DNA from: Actinomycetota bacterium
Lineage (GTDB): Bacteria > Actinomycetota > Geothermincolia > Fen-727 > Anoxymicrobiaceae
DNA: 42,193 nucleotides
NCBI GenBank assembly: GCA_016927325.1
Contig: JAFGMY010000085.1
Span: 1 to 42,193 of the forward strand
Direction: 5' to 3'
Shown here: positions 41,959 through 42,193 of the stretch, one piece after another
Position numbering within the stretch: position 1 is the stretch's first letter
Layout: each line of letters starts with the position of its first letter
Position numbers and translations under genes: made by a program
The notes under the pieces: model-generated
The model's input: the letters and a program-made list of their open reading frames with translations, nothing else
Database searches by the model: none
What the model was told of the DNA's origin: nothing

Positions 41959-42193
41959 TGCTCGTTCTTGGAATTGAGTCATCGTGTGATGAGTGTTCCG
42001 CAGCGCTTGTGAAGGACGGCAGGGAGCTGCTTTCAAATGTGGTCGCGTCACAGGTCGACCTTCATCGGGAGTATGGAGGTGTGGTGCCGGAAATCGCGGC
42101 GAGGGCCCACGTTGAGTCGGTCATACCGGTGCTGGAAGAGGCCCTGAAGGCATCCGGTTCACGCCCTGAACTGATATCGGTTACGGTGGGGCC
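41958..42193 (+). CDS. tsaD: tRNA t6A N6-adenosine threonylcarbamoyltransferase TsaD (5' part)
   Basis: The first 78 codons and two bases are present; the gene runs past the window end. The product begins [18 protein letters not shown], the TsaD start (usually GIESSCDET, with Cys for Thr here), then [20 protein letters not shown] and [11 protein letters not shown] with the first metal-ligand histidine region. TsaD transfers the threonylcarbamoyl group to A37 of tRNA. It overlaps rimI by one base (TAATG), so translation is coupled. This completes the tsaE-tsaB-rimI-tsaD set. Confidence 0.95.
   Translation, partial: MLVLGIESSCDECSAALVKDGRELLSNVVASQVDLHREYGGVVPEIAARAHVESVIPVLEEALKASGSRPELISVTVG

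Overview
The window is a 42.2 kb stretch of moderately GC-rich bacterial chromosome. The right half carries a typical actinobacterial core-gene order: truA, then rplM-rpsI-glmM-glmS, then nnr, alr, tsaE-tsaB-rimI-tsaD. With the HelY-type helicase, the DUF2752/DUF4234/DUF4190 membrane proteins, frequent GTG/TTG starts and a tungsten-type aldehyde oxidoreductase, this suggests an anaerobic, deep-branching member of the Actinomycetota (possibly Geothermincolia-like). The taxonomic assignment is inference, since no rRNA gene is present.

Region 1 (about 1-12.8 kb) is an accessory redox island. A phytoene-desaturase-like flavoprotein (minus strand) faces a plus-strand series: an aldehyde:ferredoxin oxidoreductase (AOR) of extended length, a MoaD/ThiS-like protein, a second phytoene-desaturase-like flavoprotein, an unrecognised methionine-rich protein, and a tight FAD-oxidase / HdrD-GlcF-type iron-sulfur / FAD-oxidase trio. 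A third, minus-strand flavoprotein closes the island. I read it as an oxidation module for a hydrophobic or carboxylic substrate, with electrons going through the iron-sulfur subunit. The substrate cannot be told from sequence.

Region 2 (12.8-22.6 kb) holds a secreted C39-type peptidase with four exact 102-residue repeats, a ketopantoate-reductase-family protein, exonuclease VII (xseA-xseB), and a minus-strand cluster of five small membrane proteins, three of them tandem zinc-ribbon/DUF4190 paralogues.

Region 3 (22.6-42.2 kb) is mostly housekeeping: a HelY/Mtr4-like helicase, truA, a PASTA-amidase for the cell wall, ribosomal proteins L13/S9, amino-sugar synthesis (glmM, glmS), NAD(P)HX repair, a CBS protein, alanine racemase, a BCAM0308-type zinc protein, an HD protein with a degenerate tRNA-nucleotidyltransferase head, a P1 peptidase, an FmdB-type zinc ribbon, a family 4 uracil-DNA glycosylase and the t6A genes. 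tsaD is cut by the window end.

The most unusual non-coding signal is a dispersed hairpin repeat at four loci. Its outer stem CCGGTG/CACCGG and a two-base bulge are constant, while the inner stem changes sequence but keeps pairing. At all four loci a copy abuts a stop codon with no gap, and at one locus the repeat appears to encode the last codons of the gene. No rRNA, tRNA, CRISPR array or intact transposase was found.
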